In this document: piece after piece, positions 22,254 through 32,471 of the stretch
How the letters are laid out: each line of letters starts with the position of its first letter
Position numbering within the stretch: position 1 is the stretch's first letter
DNA from: Phytophthora quininea
Lineage: Eukaryota > Oomycota > Peronosporomycetes > Peronosporales > Peronosporaceae
Direction of reading: 5' to 3'
Assembly (NCBI GenBank): GCA_011947345.1
Contig: JAAVTG010000343.1
Span: forward strand, 1 to 64,000
DNA: 64,000 nucleotides
Notes under the pieces: generated by a model
Database searches by the model: none
Told to the model about the DNA's origin: nothing
What the model saw: only the letters and a program-made list of their open reading frames with translations
Translations under genes and position numbers: made by a program

Positions 22254-23695
22254 ATGCCACGACCACCAGGCCAAGCCCAAGGCCGAACGCGCACAAAAGG
22301 CAAAGGCAAAGGGCCGAAGCTATTTCAGCGGTTTGCACTATCGTATCTCTTTAAAAGCGATGTTATCGCCTTTTACGAGGGTGGTGCCACCATGCACGCC
22401 ACTGTTCAACGATTTTTCCCCTCTTTGTTCTCTCCAGAAGTGATGACAAAAAAATTAAAGGGGAAAGCGCAGAATTTACGCTTGGCTTAAGCAAAAGAAA
22501 TTCATTCGCGAAAAATGTGCTGCTGGCCAAGGGGCGCACCTCAACCACCGCGTGCTTGGCATGGGAAAGACGCTTAGCGAGGACGTGGAAGAGCATCTCG
22601 TGCGTTGGATCAATTCTCTGCGAGCTGATGGAGCGCCTGTAACCGGGCTGATAGTCCGCTTGAAAGCGTCCGAGTTTTTCTAGCTACAGGTGGGCCATCA
22701 GACTGGTTTCAAGCCTCGCACACGTGGCTTTCGTCGTTTTAGAAGCGCCACAAATACTTCATTCGACGCAGGACGCGTCAAGGCCAGCATTCCCCCGACA
22801 ACGCAGATGAAGCAGCAGCAGTTTTCGGCGCAGAGGTGCAAGCGCGGATGCGTGAAGTTGGTGTTAATACAGTTTTCAACGCTGATCAAACTGGTGAGTT
22901 GATAAAATGATATTATTTGTTGTTTTAATAAATGCTAACACATTATACTAATGTTTGTAGCTGTCAACTATGAGTATCTCCCTGTGACAACAGTGTGTAG
23001 TACAGGTCAGAAAACTGTCTGGATGAAAAGGGCTGGAAAAAGCAAAGAGCGAATGGCTGCGATGTTACTTGGTGACAGTAGCGGCATCAAGTACGAACCT
23101 TTCGTGGTTTTCAAAACAAAACCTTCTGAAGATGCTGACCGGGAGCTATTCAATTCTGCTTTCCAGCATGGATTCGGCCGTAAATTGTGGGCGGATTTAT
23201 CGCCGTTGCAAAACGGGGTTCAGATTTTGAAAATCGCGCAGGTTGGTGGAATAGTGAGCTGACAATTCAGTTTTTGCTGTATCATTTTCGCGAGAGGGCT
23301 AATATGCATGAGCCTGTATTACTTTTGCTGGACGATTTTTCGGGGCAATGGCGGGAGGATGTATGCATTATGGCACGTCTGCTAAACGTGGAGTTAATGC
23401 TCATTCCGCGAGGATATACATCAGCCTGCCAACCGGCCGATAAATCCTGGAATAAACCCTCAAGGATCAACTGCGAGGAAATTGGGTACAGCAGATGCTG
23501 CATCAACTACAAACTCACGTTCCCGGTGAGCCGTTTAAGCTCCAGCCACCTTTTGACGGTTAACGCAACGATTCTGATGAAAATTTCGAGGTACAGTGGG
23601 AGTCGCTCTTGGAGCTAATGACGGAAATTGATTTAGAAGACGCAGTTATCGACGAAGATCGCGATATTGACACGCTTAGGGAGGATATAGATTAA
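22254..23695 (+). pseudogene. Pogo/Tigger-like transposase (Tc1-mariner superfamily)
   Basis: The N-terminal part (22254-22490) reads MPRPPGQAQGRTRTKGKGKG then FQRFALSYLFKSDVIAFYE, a helix-turn-helix-like leader. A CENP-B-type part follows (22560-22800: HLVRWINSLRADGAPVTGL). The DDE domain includes VFNADQT at about 22880, interrupted by a GT-AG intron (about 22893-22959), VNYEYLPV, WMKRAGKSKERMAAMLLG, LLLLDDFSGQW at 23320 and IPRGYTSACQPAD at 23405. The last codons are acidic (DLEDAVIDEDRDIDTLRED, stop at 23695), a common tail in this family. Several stops and frame changes occur. The hAT element ends only about 70 bases upstream, so it probably landed in the 5' part of this element. Confidence 0.8.
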
Positions 23696-23817
23696 CGTCG
23701 TAATAGACAAGACATTTTTGCTCCTGTACATCTCGTGCACATTTTGAACTGGACGACTTCAATGTTCTTGGGGTGCGCTCTAGGATATCTTGGTAAGCAG
23801 TAGTTGGCACGTACCAT

Positions 23818-24883
23818 CAGAGGTTCGGATTAGCGGGAAAAATCGAGTATTGATACAAGTACTGCTACTGATATTAATACACCGCGATACTTTTGAAAAA
23901 TTGAGAGCCCTGTATTAGTATTAGTCAAATTGTATTAATACTTCGATGATACTTTGAGCAATCGAGCGGTGAAACGTCTGAAGAAATTGTTTCGGAGACA
24001 AGCGTCAAGAACCTGTGATTTTATCAGTAGCAGTGAAGACTTGTCAGGTGTTTGTGACTCAAGAATGTGTACAGGCGCGCTCGAACTGGCCATGGCTCGT
24101 ATAAAAGTACTGGATGGCCGCCCAGAGATGGTGTGCAACATCTGATAAGTTTCACTATAGCGAATCACCTCATACTCGCCCGTCCTCGAAGTGACTTCCG
24201 ATTGCTTGGTTTGTTGCTGCGCCACCGCTACAGCAGCCGCAAGACACGCAGCTCCAGGACCCACAGCCGACGCGGTAGCCCCGAACCTGAACACAACGTC
24301 GCCACCACAAGAAGCAGCGCCGCTCGCGCCGAAGGAGTCCTACCACAACCACAGGGAGGCGCCACCACCACCGCCAGCCCAGAAAGACGGCAGCGAAGAC
24401 AGTGCCGCCCACGACGACACGGTCGGAAGCTACGCCGGCAAACCTGACGACTGCCTTCTCAACCGCTACAAGATCCTAAGAGAAGCAGGTCTGGGCACCT
24501 TCGGCCGCGTGCTCGAGTGTCTGGACAACAGCGCAACGGCAAGATTTTGCACTTCAGAACTCAACTACTAGGGGTTCCAAAGAGACGAGTTTTCGTTGCG
24601 TATTCACATTTCATTATCAATTCACCTTTAAAGGTCCCAACTGATAGGAATTTGTATTGTGCGAGGCCCTGGGCACGTAGATCACCTCCTGCTCGGCCTC
24701 ATGAATTGGACTTACAAAGTACTATCAAGAGTAGTAGATGTAATACAAAATACTGTATCGATATTACTGATATTAATACAAATACTTTAGACAGATATGC
24801 TCGTATTAGTATTACTATTTCAAAGTATTGTATTTGTATTGTATTACCGAATAATACAATACTTTGGATAATCCGAACCTCTG
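23818..24883. mobile_element. Non-autonomous hAT-type element carrying a gene fragment
   Basis: The left end CAGAGGTTCGGATTA (23818-23832) is matched by its complement TAATCCGAACCTCTG at 24869-24883. The 8-mer CGTACCAT is duplicated at 23810-23817 and 24884-24891. CAGAG termini plus an 8-base duplication define a hAT element. The subterminal 100 bases on both sides are rich in AATAC/GTATT runs. No transposase is present; instead the centre holds a segment related to a LAMMER/CLK kinase N terminus. Length 1066 bases. Confidence 0.92.
24191..24571 (+). pseudogene. LAMMER/CLK-type protein kinase N-terminal fragment
   Basis: LAMMER kinases phosphorylate SR splicing factors. This frame reads through a proline-rich leader (APPPPPAQKDG) into DDCLLNRYKILREAGLGTFG followed by RVLECLD, the linker, beta-1 strand and glycine loop that open a CLK catalytic domain. 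Coding similarity stops there: no VAIK lysine, HRD or DFG follows, and the frame ends at 24571. It lies wholly inside the non-autonomous hAT element, so it is a captured, non-functional exon piece and not a gene in place. The parent gene is not in this window. Confidence 0.75.
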
Positions 24884-25098
24884 CGTACCATATACGGCAA
24901 GCCCATCGTGGGATCACGAATTTTCACGATGCTACGTGCAGACTGGTCGAGATGCTTGGCGCTTCGTAGAGATCTCTTCTCAGCCTTGACACTCTGGGCT
25001 TCGCCCAGCGAGCGAGTCTGAGGTGACGACTCGGCAGCAGAGATCGCTCCAGTGCTCACCAGAGCAACGAGTGCCAGCAGAAGGTATAGCAGACGCAT
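24884..25098 (-). pseudogene. RXLR-type effector gene truncated by hAT insertion
   Basis: The ATG at 25098 (or 25107, three residues longer) starts MRLLYLLLALVALVSTGAIS, a clear signal peptide, followed by RSLR about 45 residues in. No EER is visible. After about 70 residues the frame runs into the CGTACCAT target duplication (24884-24891) and then the terminal inverted repeat of the hAT element, where it meets a stop at 24844-24846; the last 13 or so codons are transposon sequence. What lay beyond the insertion is not recognisable at 23700-23817. The C-terminal effector domain is therefore lost. The signal peptide closely resembles that of the effector at 18.0-18.4 kb. Confidence 0.75.
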
Positions 25099-25169
25099 CG
25101 TACTCATCCCATCCCGACAGCTTCCGCGTTATGATTTGCTCGTGACGCAATCTCGCTTTCAAAACTGTA

Positions 25170-27923
25170 CTAGCCGAGCGCCGCCGCTACGCGGCGGTGG
25201 GTTATGGTTCGATGCAGCTGTGTGGACCGCCCGCCTCCGCTTCGCTCCGGCGGGATGATTTAGCTTTTACACGAACTACTAAGTAGTGCAATCTAAAACA
25301 TACAGGCGTATAAAATATTCTATAAAACACATGAAAATTGCCAAGTGCCATTTGTCCAAATAAGCTAGGTTCTAGTTCGTAGTGGCAAGCTACTACATCT
25401 AGCCTAGAAATGCACCTCGACTCCTAATCGAAAATCTGCGTGTACACGATGTTTCTCGTGTACACTCCTCCGTCCGGGTCTACGAACTCTGGATACTCAA
25501 TCAATGCCTTGAACTTGCTTCGGGACGTCACGCGAGACAACGCCACATACAACTGGCCATGCGAAAAGCACGGGAAGCCAAGTACAGCCCCAAGTTTAAC
25601 ACCGTCTGACCTTGTGCCTTGTTAATCGTCATGGCGAATGCTGGTTGCACAGGGAACTGCTTTCGTCGTAGCCGGGAGGGGAAATCGGAGTTGTCGTCGT
25701 CGCTCACGAACATAATTCTCGGGATGAATACTTCTTGGCCTGTTCGTTCTCCAGTCATAATTGTTGCTCGAATGACGTGGTCCTTCAAGTCGACGATTCG
25801 CAGACGCGTTCCATTGCACAGTCCAAGATCCGGGTTCAGATTTCTCATCATCATGATGGGGATGCCCTTCTTGAGCAGTAGTCTGTGAGGTGGAATCCCG
25901 TTCATGTTCACCGAGTGGAGGAACTCCTGCTCGAAAAACGTTCCGTCATCATCCTCCACCGAGTCTACCGACAAATACTCCCGCGCTGTCTCCGGAAGTC
26001 GAGCTGCGACTGCCTCGTTGATTCTCCGTACCGTCTCATTCGAAGTCGTCAAAACCGTCCGGCTGGCAAGATATTTATCCGTCGCAACCTCTGGATTGGC
26101 AACGTCGGCATACATTGTGTCAATGATGCGGGTTATACCCCTTGGTATTGCCCCTGGAGCTATTTCCTCGTCCTCGCCGTCTTCTACAGGAGGTCCGGGA
26201 TCAGCATATCAGCAGGAATCTTGATGTAGTCATTGCCAAGATCCGCACGTTTTTCGTGCCGACCCTCACCAACGGCAAGCAAAAATCAGAGAAAGACAGG
26301 ATATCCTCGTCGCTTTCTCCTGTCCCCTCGCTCCCAATGCGCATGTTCTGTGTTAACCGAACCTGCAAAAGTGTCTCCACAGAGGCGATTCCTTTATACA
26401 TGCATTGATCGTTTCTGCAGGCGTGCCTCTCTTCACGACAGGAAGGATCTGGCAGAAATCTCCTGAGAGGACAAAAACCTTTCCGCCGAAAGGCTCCCTG
26501 GGGTTATCCATAATGTCCCGTAGCGTTCAGTCGACAGCCTCAAACGCGTGGCGATGCGTCATCGGAGCTTCATCCCAAATGACCAAACTGGTCTGCTGAA
26601 TAAGCTTGCGCAGGTGCGATTGTTTGAAAATCGAACACGTAGAATCCTTGTCCAGTTTCAGCGGAATTTTGACAGTAGAATGCGCCGTACGCCCGCCCAT
26701 GAGAAGCAGAGACGCAATTCCACTGGATGCAACAGCAAGTGCAATATTCCCATCCAGACGCACCCTGGCCAAAATGCGTCGAAGTAATGTAGACTTTCCC
26801 GTTCCACCAGGCCCATCAACAAAGAAAAGCTTTTGTGAAACTTCCCGCGTGGATGACCTGCCCCGTCGTTACGCGAAGCGCTGGCCGTCGATACCTCATG
26901 TCCTGACTCGGCTTCGACGGCTTGTATGATCTGGTCGAATACGGCTTTCTGCCCTTCGTTGAGTTTGGCCTCGTCGCGAACAATAGCCCCCAATGTCCTT
27001 GCGCTGTAGCTTTTCTCGCGGCGTATGAGATTGTTGTCGAGAAGGGACTCTCGAACCAAACTCGGGAAGTCACTCAACTGCGGAAGGTCAAAATCGGTCA
27101 CAGCATACCCACTCACCTTTAGCAAATCGTTCACGCTTTTAGCGTCTCAAACAACACCACAGTCTCCCGTGTAGACTTGGGGAGATCCCGGTGCTTATGC
27201 GCTATATCCCGATTCAATTCCTCATAGAATTGGTCCCACAACCCACGGACGTCTCTTGGCATCGAGTACACTAACTGTGTACTGAAGAGCTGTCGAAGTT
27301 GGTATGGGATCTGAAAACTTGCAGCCTCTGTCATGCATGCAGCCCACTCTTGATTGTTGTCAAGATATCCCAATTGTAACGCTGCGTCCCAAAACGTGGG
27401 ACATACGACGCCGTTAACTGTCCGTAAACTCTCGAACGATGTAGGCTCTCTTCGATTACAGAGCAATATTCGGAGGAAAAACTTCTCGGCGTCCGGGGAG
27501 GTTACATGGATTATTCTTTCTAGTACCTCTCTCTACTGCTTGCGCCGAACCCACTGCTTCTCTTTCCAAACGAACTCCTGGGGATGTCCTTGTATAGCAT
27601 CGTCTTCGCAAGCGAGCGCAGGTAACGTTCCCACGCTCTATCGCGTTTGGTTTTGGCTGTGTGTGGACTATGTGTATTAGGGACTACTGTCGACCTCTTC
27701 ATTAAGTACGTTTGGTGTGGACCACCCTACTATTCGTGTGGTCCACGTCTCGGGCCGCCTTCGCTCCGCTCGGCAGCGATTGGCCGAAACTCTTTTCGGC
27801 GAATGGGCGCCGCCGTCGCTGGCGCTCGGCAGCCAATGGCAGCGCCGGATCTTATCCATCGAAACTCGGCGACGGACCGACAGACAAACGGACAGACAGC
27901 AAGTCTCTAGTAGTAGTCTAAGA
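25170..27923 (-). mobile_element. Helitron copy A, non-autonomous
   Basis: Read on the minus strand, the element begins TCTTAGACTACTACTAGAGA at 27923 and ends with the hairpin CCGCCGC-GTA-GCGGCGG, a 7-base spacer and CTAG at 25170. This is the classical Helitron layout: 5' TC, 3' hairpin then CTRR, insertion between A and T (the next host base is T). It carries the middle and C-terminal part of a Helitron helicase but no Rep/HUH endonuclease. Its 5' end directly abuts the 3' end of copy B. The right-hand 300 bases (27620-27923) are shared with copy B at 30300-30587. Confidence 0.9.
25424..27615 (-). pseudogene. Helitron Pif1-type helicase fragment (copy A)
   Basis: The fragment opens with the Helitron-specific linker (WKEKQWVRRKQ, SPDAEKFFLRILLCNRREPTSF, YLDNNQEWAACMTEA). 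It continues through Walker A (around 26800, read in several frames as GGTGKSTLL-like), the Walker B region VIWDEAPMTHRHAFEAVDR, QILPVVKRGTPAETI, then NGTRLRIVDLKDHVIRA, QFPVQPAFAMTINKAQGQT and FSHGQLYVALSRVTSRSKF to a stop at 25424. These are SF1B Pif1 motifs. The Rep half is missing and several frame changes occur, one (about 25575, a C run) at the same place as in copy B. Confidence 0.85.
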
Positions 27924-28177
27924 CTAGCCGAGCGCCGCCGCTACGCGGCGGTGGGTTATGGTTGGATGCAGCTGTGTGGACCGCCCGCCTCCGCTTCGCT
28001 CCGGCGGGATGATTTAGCTTTTACACGAACTACTAAGTAGTGCAATCTAAAACATACAGGCGTATAAAATATTCTATAAAACACATGAAAATTGCCAAGT
28101 GCCATTTGTCCAAATAAGCTAGGTTCTAGTTCGTAGTGGCAAGCTACTACATCTAGCCTAGAAATGCACCTCGACTC

Positions 28178-29800
28178 CTAATCGAAAATCTGCGTGTACA
28201 CGATGTTTCTCGTGTACACTCCTCCGTCCGGTCTACGAACTCTGGATACTCAATCAATGCCTTGAACTTGCTTCGGGACGTCACGCGAGACAACGCCACA
28301 TACAACTGGCCATGCGAAAAGCACGGGAAGCCAAGTACAGCCCCAAGTTTAACACCGTCTGACCTTGTGCCTTGTTAATCGTCATGGCGAATGCTGGTTG
28401 CACAGGGAACTGCTTTCGTCGTAGCCGGAAGGGGAAATCGGAGCTGTCGTCGTCGCTCACGAACATAATTCTCGGGATGAATACTTCTTGGCCTGTTCGT
28501 TCTCCAGTCATAATTGTTGCTCGAATGACGTGGTCCTTCAAGTCGACGATTCGCAGACGCGTTCCATTGCACAGTCCAAGATCCGGGTTCAGATTTCTCA
28601 TCATCATGATGGGGATGCCCTTCTTGAGCAGTAGTCTGTGAGGTGGAATCCCGTTCATGTTCACCGAGTGGAGGAACTCCTGCTCGAAAAACGTTCCGTC
28701 ATCATCCTCCACCGAGTCTACCGACAAATACTCCCGCGCTGTCTCCGGAAGTCGAGCTGCGACTGCCTCGTTGATTCTCCGTACCGTCTCATTCGAAGTC
28801 GTCAAAACCGTCCGGCTGGCAAGATATTTATCCGTCGCAACCTCTGGATTGGCAACGTCGGCATACATTGTGTCAATGATGCGGGTTATACCCCTTGGTA
28901 TTGCCCCTGGAGCTATTTCCTCGTCCTCGCCGTCTTCTACAGGAGGATTCGGGATCAGCATATCAGCAGGAATCTTGATGTAGTCATTGCCAAGATCCGC
29001 ACGTTTTTCGTGCCGACCCTCCCCAACGGCAAGCAAAAATCAGAGAAAGACAGGATATCCTCGTCGCTTTCTCCTGTCCCCTCGCTCCCAATGCGCATAT
29101 TCTGTGTTAACCGAACCTGCAAAAGTGTCTCCACAGAGGCTATTCCTTTACACGCGTTGATCGTTTCTGCAGGCGTGCCTCTCTTCACGACAGGAAGGAT
29201 CTGGCAGAAATCTCCTGAGAGGACAAAAACCTTTCCGCCGAAAGGCTCCCTGGGGTTATCCATAATGTCCCGTAGCGTTCGGTCGACAGCCTCAAACGCG
29301 TGGCGATGCGTCATCGGAGATTCATCCCAAATGACCAAACTGGTCTGCTGGATAAGCTTGCGCAGGTGCGATTGTTTGAAAATCGAACACGTAGAATCCT
29401 TGTCCAGTTTCAGCGGAATTTTGACAGTAGAATGCGCCGTACGCCCGCCCATGAGAAGCAGAGATGCAATTCCACTGGATGCAACAGCAAGTGCAATATT
29501 CCTATCCAGACGCACCCTGGCCAAAATGTGTCGAAGTAGCGTAGACTTTCCCGTCCCACCAGGCCCATCAACAAAGAAAAGCTTTTGTGAAACTTCCCGC
29601 GTGGATGACCTGCCCCCGTCGTTACGCGTAGCGCTGGTCGTTTTGAAACCTCATGCCCGATCCTGTAATTCAGAAGCCGGATGCATGCCTCCACAGGAGC
29701 AATATACCGAGCATCAACATAGCGCAGGATTTCGTTTGGTTCTTTGCACGGGCGGGCCAACGGACGACTATCACCTGGAACGACCACGCTAGTCATCACG
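28178..29800 (-). pseudogene. Helitron Pif1-type helicase fragment (copy B)
   Basis: It has the same Pif1 motifs as copy A from the Walker A region through FSHGQLYVALSRV. The upstream end (about 29650-29790) reads PNEILRYVDARYIAPVEACI, part of the conserved Helitron region between Rep and helicase, joined to the helicase after a deletion. The frame is open over longer stretches than in copy A (28281-29036 and 28955-29524). Only a few substitutions separate the copies, for example near 28947, so the duplication is recent. Confidence 0.85.
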
Positions 29801-29829
29801 GTCTTATCCGAACTTTACGCTGTTGCCCG

Positions 29830-30300
29830 TTCTAGCACTGTGTATCAATGCATTTGTATCAATACACAATCCAACACAAATTCAACCGACTTGGCCGAAA
29901 TGAAAACGAATGTATTCGATGAGGCTATTAATAGCCAATGACCTGTCCCTGGCGGTAGCGACGGCGACGCGCAGTCTGTCGCTGGCGGACTCGGCGGCGT
30001 CGACGACGGTGGCGAGCTTCGCGAGGTGGTAGTGGCGGCGGCGGTGGTGGGCCGATGGTGACCGCCACCAGGGCCATGGTAACCTGCCGCCGGTCCAACC
30101 GTGGCAGCGGCTGCTCGGCGGCGGTGCTGTGCCAGAAGCTGCACTGGCCATCACACGCCCGACACCGCCGCGATGCGCTCCTGGCGCGTGGCCTCTCGAA
30201 GGAATCCCACTCGAGGAGCTCCTCGCAGCAAACGCAGCGGAGGCACTGGTGGCCAAGGCCGTCGAGGTCGAGCGGCGCACGCGTCACCTCTGCAGAGCAG
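29830..30300 (-). other. Captured Cys-rich segment inside Helitron B
   Basis: This GC-rich stretch is absent from copy A. On the minus strand it reads, in one open frame shared with the Helitron 5' part, TCARCSAEVTRAPLDLDGLG then CLRCVCCEELLEWDSFERPR and SRRCRACDGQCSFWH. The spaced CxxC pairs look like a small zinc-binding domain. A Pro/Arg-rich low-complexity tail follows. I do not recognise the parent gene. By position and composition it is a captured host gene fragment, as Helitrons often carry. Confidence 0.5.
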
Positions 30301-30587
30301 CGAGCGCAGGTAACGTTCCCACGCTCCATCGCGTTTGGTTGGGGGGGACTACTATCGACCTCTTCATTAAGTACGCTTGGTGTGGACCACCCTACTATTG
30401 GTGTGGTCCACGTCTCGGGCCGCCTTCGCTCCGCTCGGCAGCGATTGGCCGAAACTCTTTCGGCGAATGGGCGCCGCCGTCGCTGGCGCTCGGCAGCCAA
30501 TGGCAGCGCCGGATCTTGTCCATCGAAACTCGGCGACGGACCGACAGACAAACGGACAGACAGCAAGTCTCTAGTAGTAGTCTAAGA

Positions 30588-31062
30588 TACTGACGCACTG
30601 AGTAAACCAACGCAATGACCAAACTACAGACTATAGCTTCAAGCCCAGCTCGGTCTTGTTCGCTCGTGTCCTTGCCTTGGCCTCGTCCGCAAGCGAGAAT
30701 TTTCCTGAGACTAGCATGTGTCGTACTGGGCACTAGAGTTTGCGCAGGGGGTCTAACACAACGATTTTCTGAGGGTCTATCGCCACGACGTCGATGGGGC
30801 ACAAGAACTGAGAGCAGCAACTTGCGAACGGCGTGCGAACAGCAGGAAGTAGCGGGGAAGCTTGGCAACGAGCAGCTACAGCCACTCGGGACGGCGTACA
30901 CCTCTTTTCCAGCAAACACCTTCAGGTCTTGCTGTTTCCCAACGGCCGTGCTTCTCCTAATGTGTGACGTGTGAACATCTTGCACACGTCACAGATCCAA
31001 CACAATATTGTGTACGATTGCCAACCATCACTTCCCCCATTTTCAAGCGAAACGACCTCGCG
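30588..31062. other. Spacer between Helitron B and the SR-protein gene
   Basis: Nothing recognisable is seen. Open frames on both strands lack any domain. The last 100 bases should hold the promoter of the SR-protein gene. Confidence 0.35.
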
Positions 31063-32008
31063 ATGCCCCGCCGCTCCGCCTCCCCCGCAGCCGCAGCCCC
31101 CGGCGCCGCCCTCGCAGCCGTAGCAACAGCCGCCAGCGATCGCCCAAGCGCTCCCGCTCGCGCTCCAGGGAGACCGCCGCGCCCGGTCCCGTTCGCGCTC
31201 GCGCAGAGACCGCTCCCGGCCGCGGGACCGTCGGGAGCGCTCTCGTTCCGGCGACCGTCGCGGCGGCGGCGGTGGTGGTGGCCGGCGCGAGCCCATCAGC
31301 CTGTTGGTGCGCAATTTGTCTCCCGAGACCACGCAGGACGAGCTGCGTCGCGCGTTCTCTCGCCGCGCGGGGGACATCCTGGACGTGTACATCCCCAAGG
31401 AGTACAACTCGAACCGCCCGCGCGGCTTCGCCTTCATCGAGTTCGCGGACTCTCGCGTGGGGAGAGACGTCAAGTTCGAGATGGACCGGACGCAGCTCGG
31501 CGGGCGGGAGATCGCCGTGCTGTTCGCCAAGCAGCACCGCAAGAGTCCGCAGGAAATGCGCCGCCTGATCAGCCAGGACGCGAGTCCCAGGAGACGCTCC
31601 AAGTCCCGCTCACGCTCACCGAGGTTTGGCGACTCAGTAGCCGGTGTTGAGGTTGGTGGAGGCTCATGATTTTGTTGATTGTTGTTGCAGACGCAGCGCT
31701 AGTCCGAAGCGAGACTCTGGCTCTCCTCGCGGGTCGCCTCGTCGTTCCGAGTCCCCGCGCCGTACTTCTGCCTCGCCCGAACGGTGCGACTCGTCTCTGA
31801 AGGTTGTGCTGCAATGAGAATGCTTACTGTTTTGTGTGTCTTGCTTGTTACTAGTGTGGAGGCAACTCGCAGCCCCTCTGCCAAGTACGTGCTATTTCAA
31901 AGAGTTCTGCACTAACACTGGACGAGTTCTGATTCTTTGTGGTGTTGCGATGTCTTCAGCGGTGACAAGGGCGACGAAAACATGTCGGACGGAGCGAACG
32001 AAAGCTAG
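31063..32008 (+). CDS. SR-type splicing factor (RS domain plus RRM)
   Basis: SR proteins bind pre-mRNA and recruit spliceosome components in the nucleus. The ATG at 31063 gives MPRRSAS, then an RS-rich stretch, a glycine run and one RRM: EPISLLVRNLSPETTQDELR (RNP2 LLVRNL), then RPRGFAFIEFADSRVGRDV (RNP1 RGFAFIEF). An SR tail follows (SPRRRSKSRSRSPR). Four exons are proposed: 31063-31623, 31691-31783, 31855-31884 and 31960-32008. All introns are GT-AG and the phases join, ending GDENMSDGANES. Two frame changes in the N-terminal RS region (C run near 31080, G run near 31167) break the frame; each is repaired by one added base. The layout is like oomycete and plant SC35/SCL-type proteins. Confidence 0.82.
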
Positions 32009-32261
32009 CGTTGCCATGCCTGGCATGATGTTAGCAGCTTTTTGCCCTGTAAGAGCTGGCCAGCCCAATATTGGATTGCCACTCCCTTGCACTTGCTAGC
32101 GGAGCTGTCGGGAGTGTGAACATGGAAGAGAGAAGGCTAGAGGCAACGGGAGAAGCCCTACATTTAACTCGATCAAGAATGTTTCCATGATACTTTGGTT
32201 GAAGATGGCGCCGCCAAGGATCAAGAGGCGGTGTGTGTCGGGCAAGTTTTTTTCATGGTCA

Positions 32262-32262
<1 letters not shown>

Positions 32263-32301
<39 letters not shown>
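32263..32301. repeat. GGAGCA hexanucleotide microsatellite
   Basis: About six perfect tandem copies of GGAGCA lie in the spacer downstream of the SR-protein gene. The minus-strand leucine run they encode is not taken as a gene. Confidence 0.85.
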
Positions 32302-32471
32302 AGGAGCGAGGAGCACGTCGAGGCGTGGCAGCAGCGACCACGTGAACAGCTGAGGTCCCATTTCCAGTGAGTGTCAGCACAGAAAAACACCAAGCAGTGC
32401 ACAGCCCAAGAAGCGAAGGGACAGGCGCAACCAGAATGGGTAATAGGCTGCTGCACTAGCGACAATATTTA

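Larger units (their letters stand above)
27924..30587 (-). mobile_element. Helitron copy B, non-autonomous, with internal replacement
   Basis: On the minus strand it begins TCTTAGACTACTACTAG at 30587, preceded by A, and ends with the same hairpin and CTAG at 27924. The 3' 1.6 kb are almost identical to copy A. Relative to copy A, the linker region of the helicase has been lost, and a GC-rich segment of about 470 bases (29830-30300) stands between helicase and 5' end. No Rep domain is present. The two copies share both termini, so both are mobilisable in trans. Confidence 0.9.

Noticed and set aside
28638..29792. 384-codon open frame on the plus strand
   Set aside because: It is antisense to the Helitron helicase motifs on the minus strand, and the same antisense frame exists in copy A in shorter form. 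No domain.
25170..30587. The 2.7-kb repeat as an LTR retrotransposon or segmental duplication
   Set aside because: TC start, hairpin and CTAG end, A/T flanks and Pif1 motifs identify Helitrons; there are no target duplications or RT.
32096..32380. Leucine-run ORF on the minus strand
   Set aside because: It comes from the GGAGCA microsatellite; no other support.
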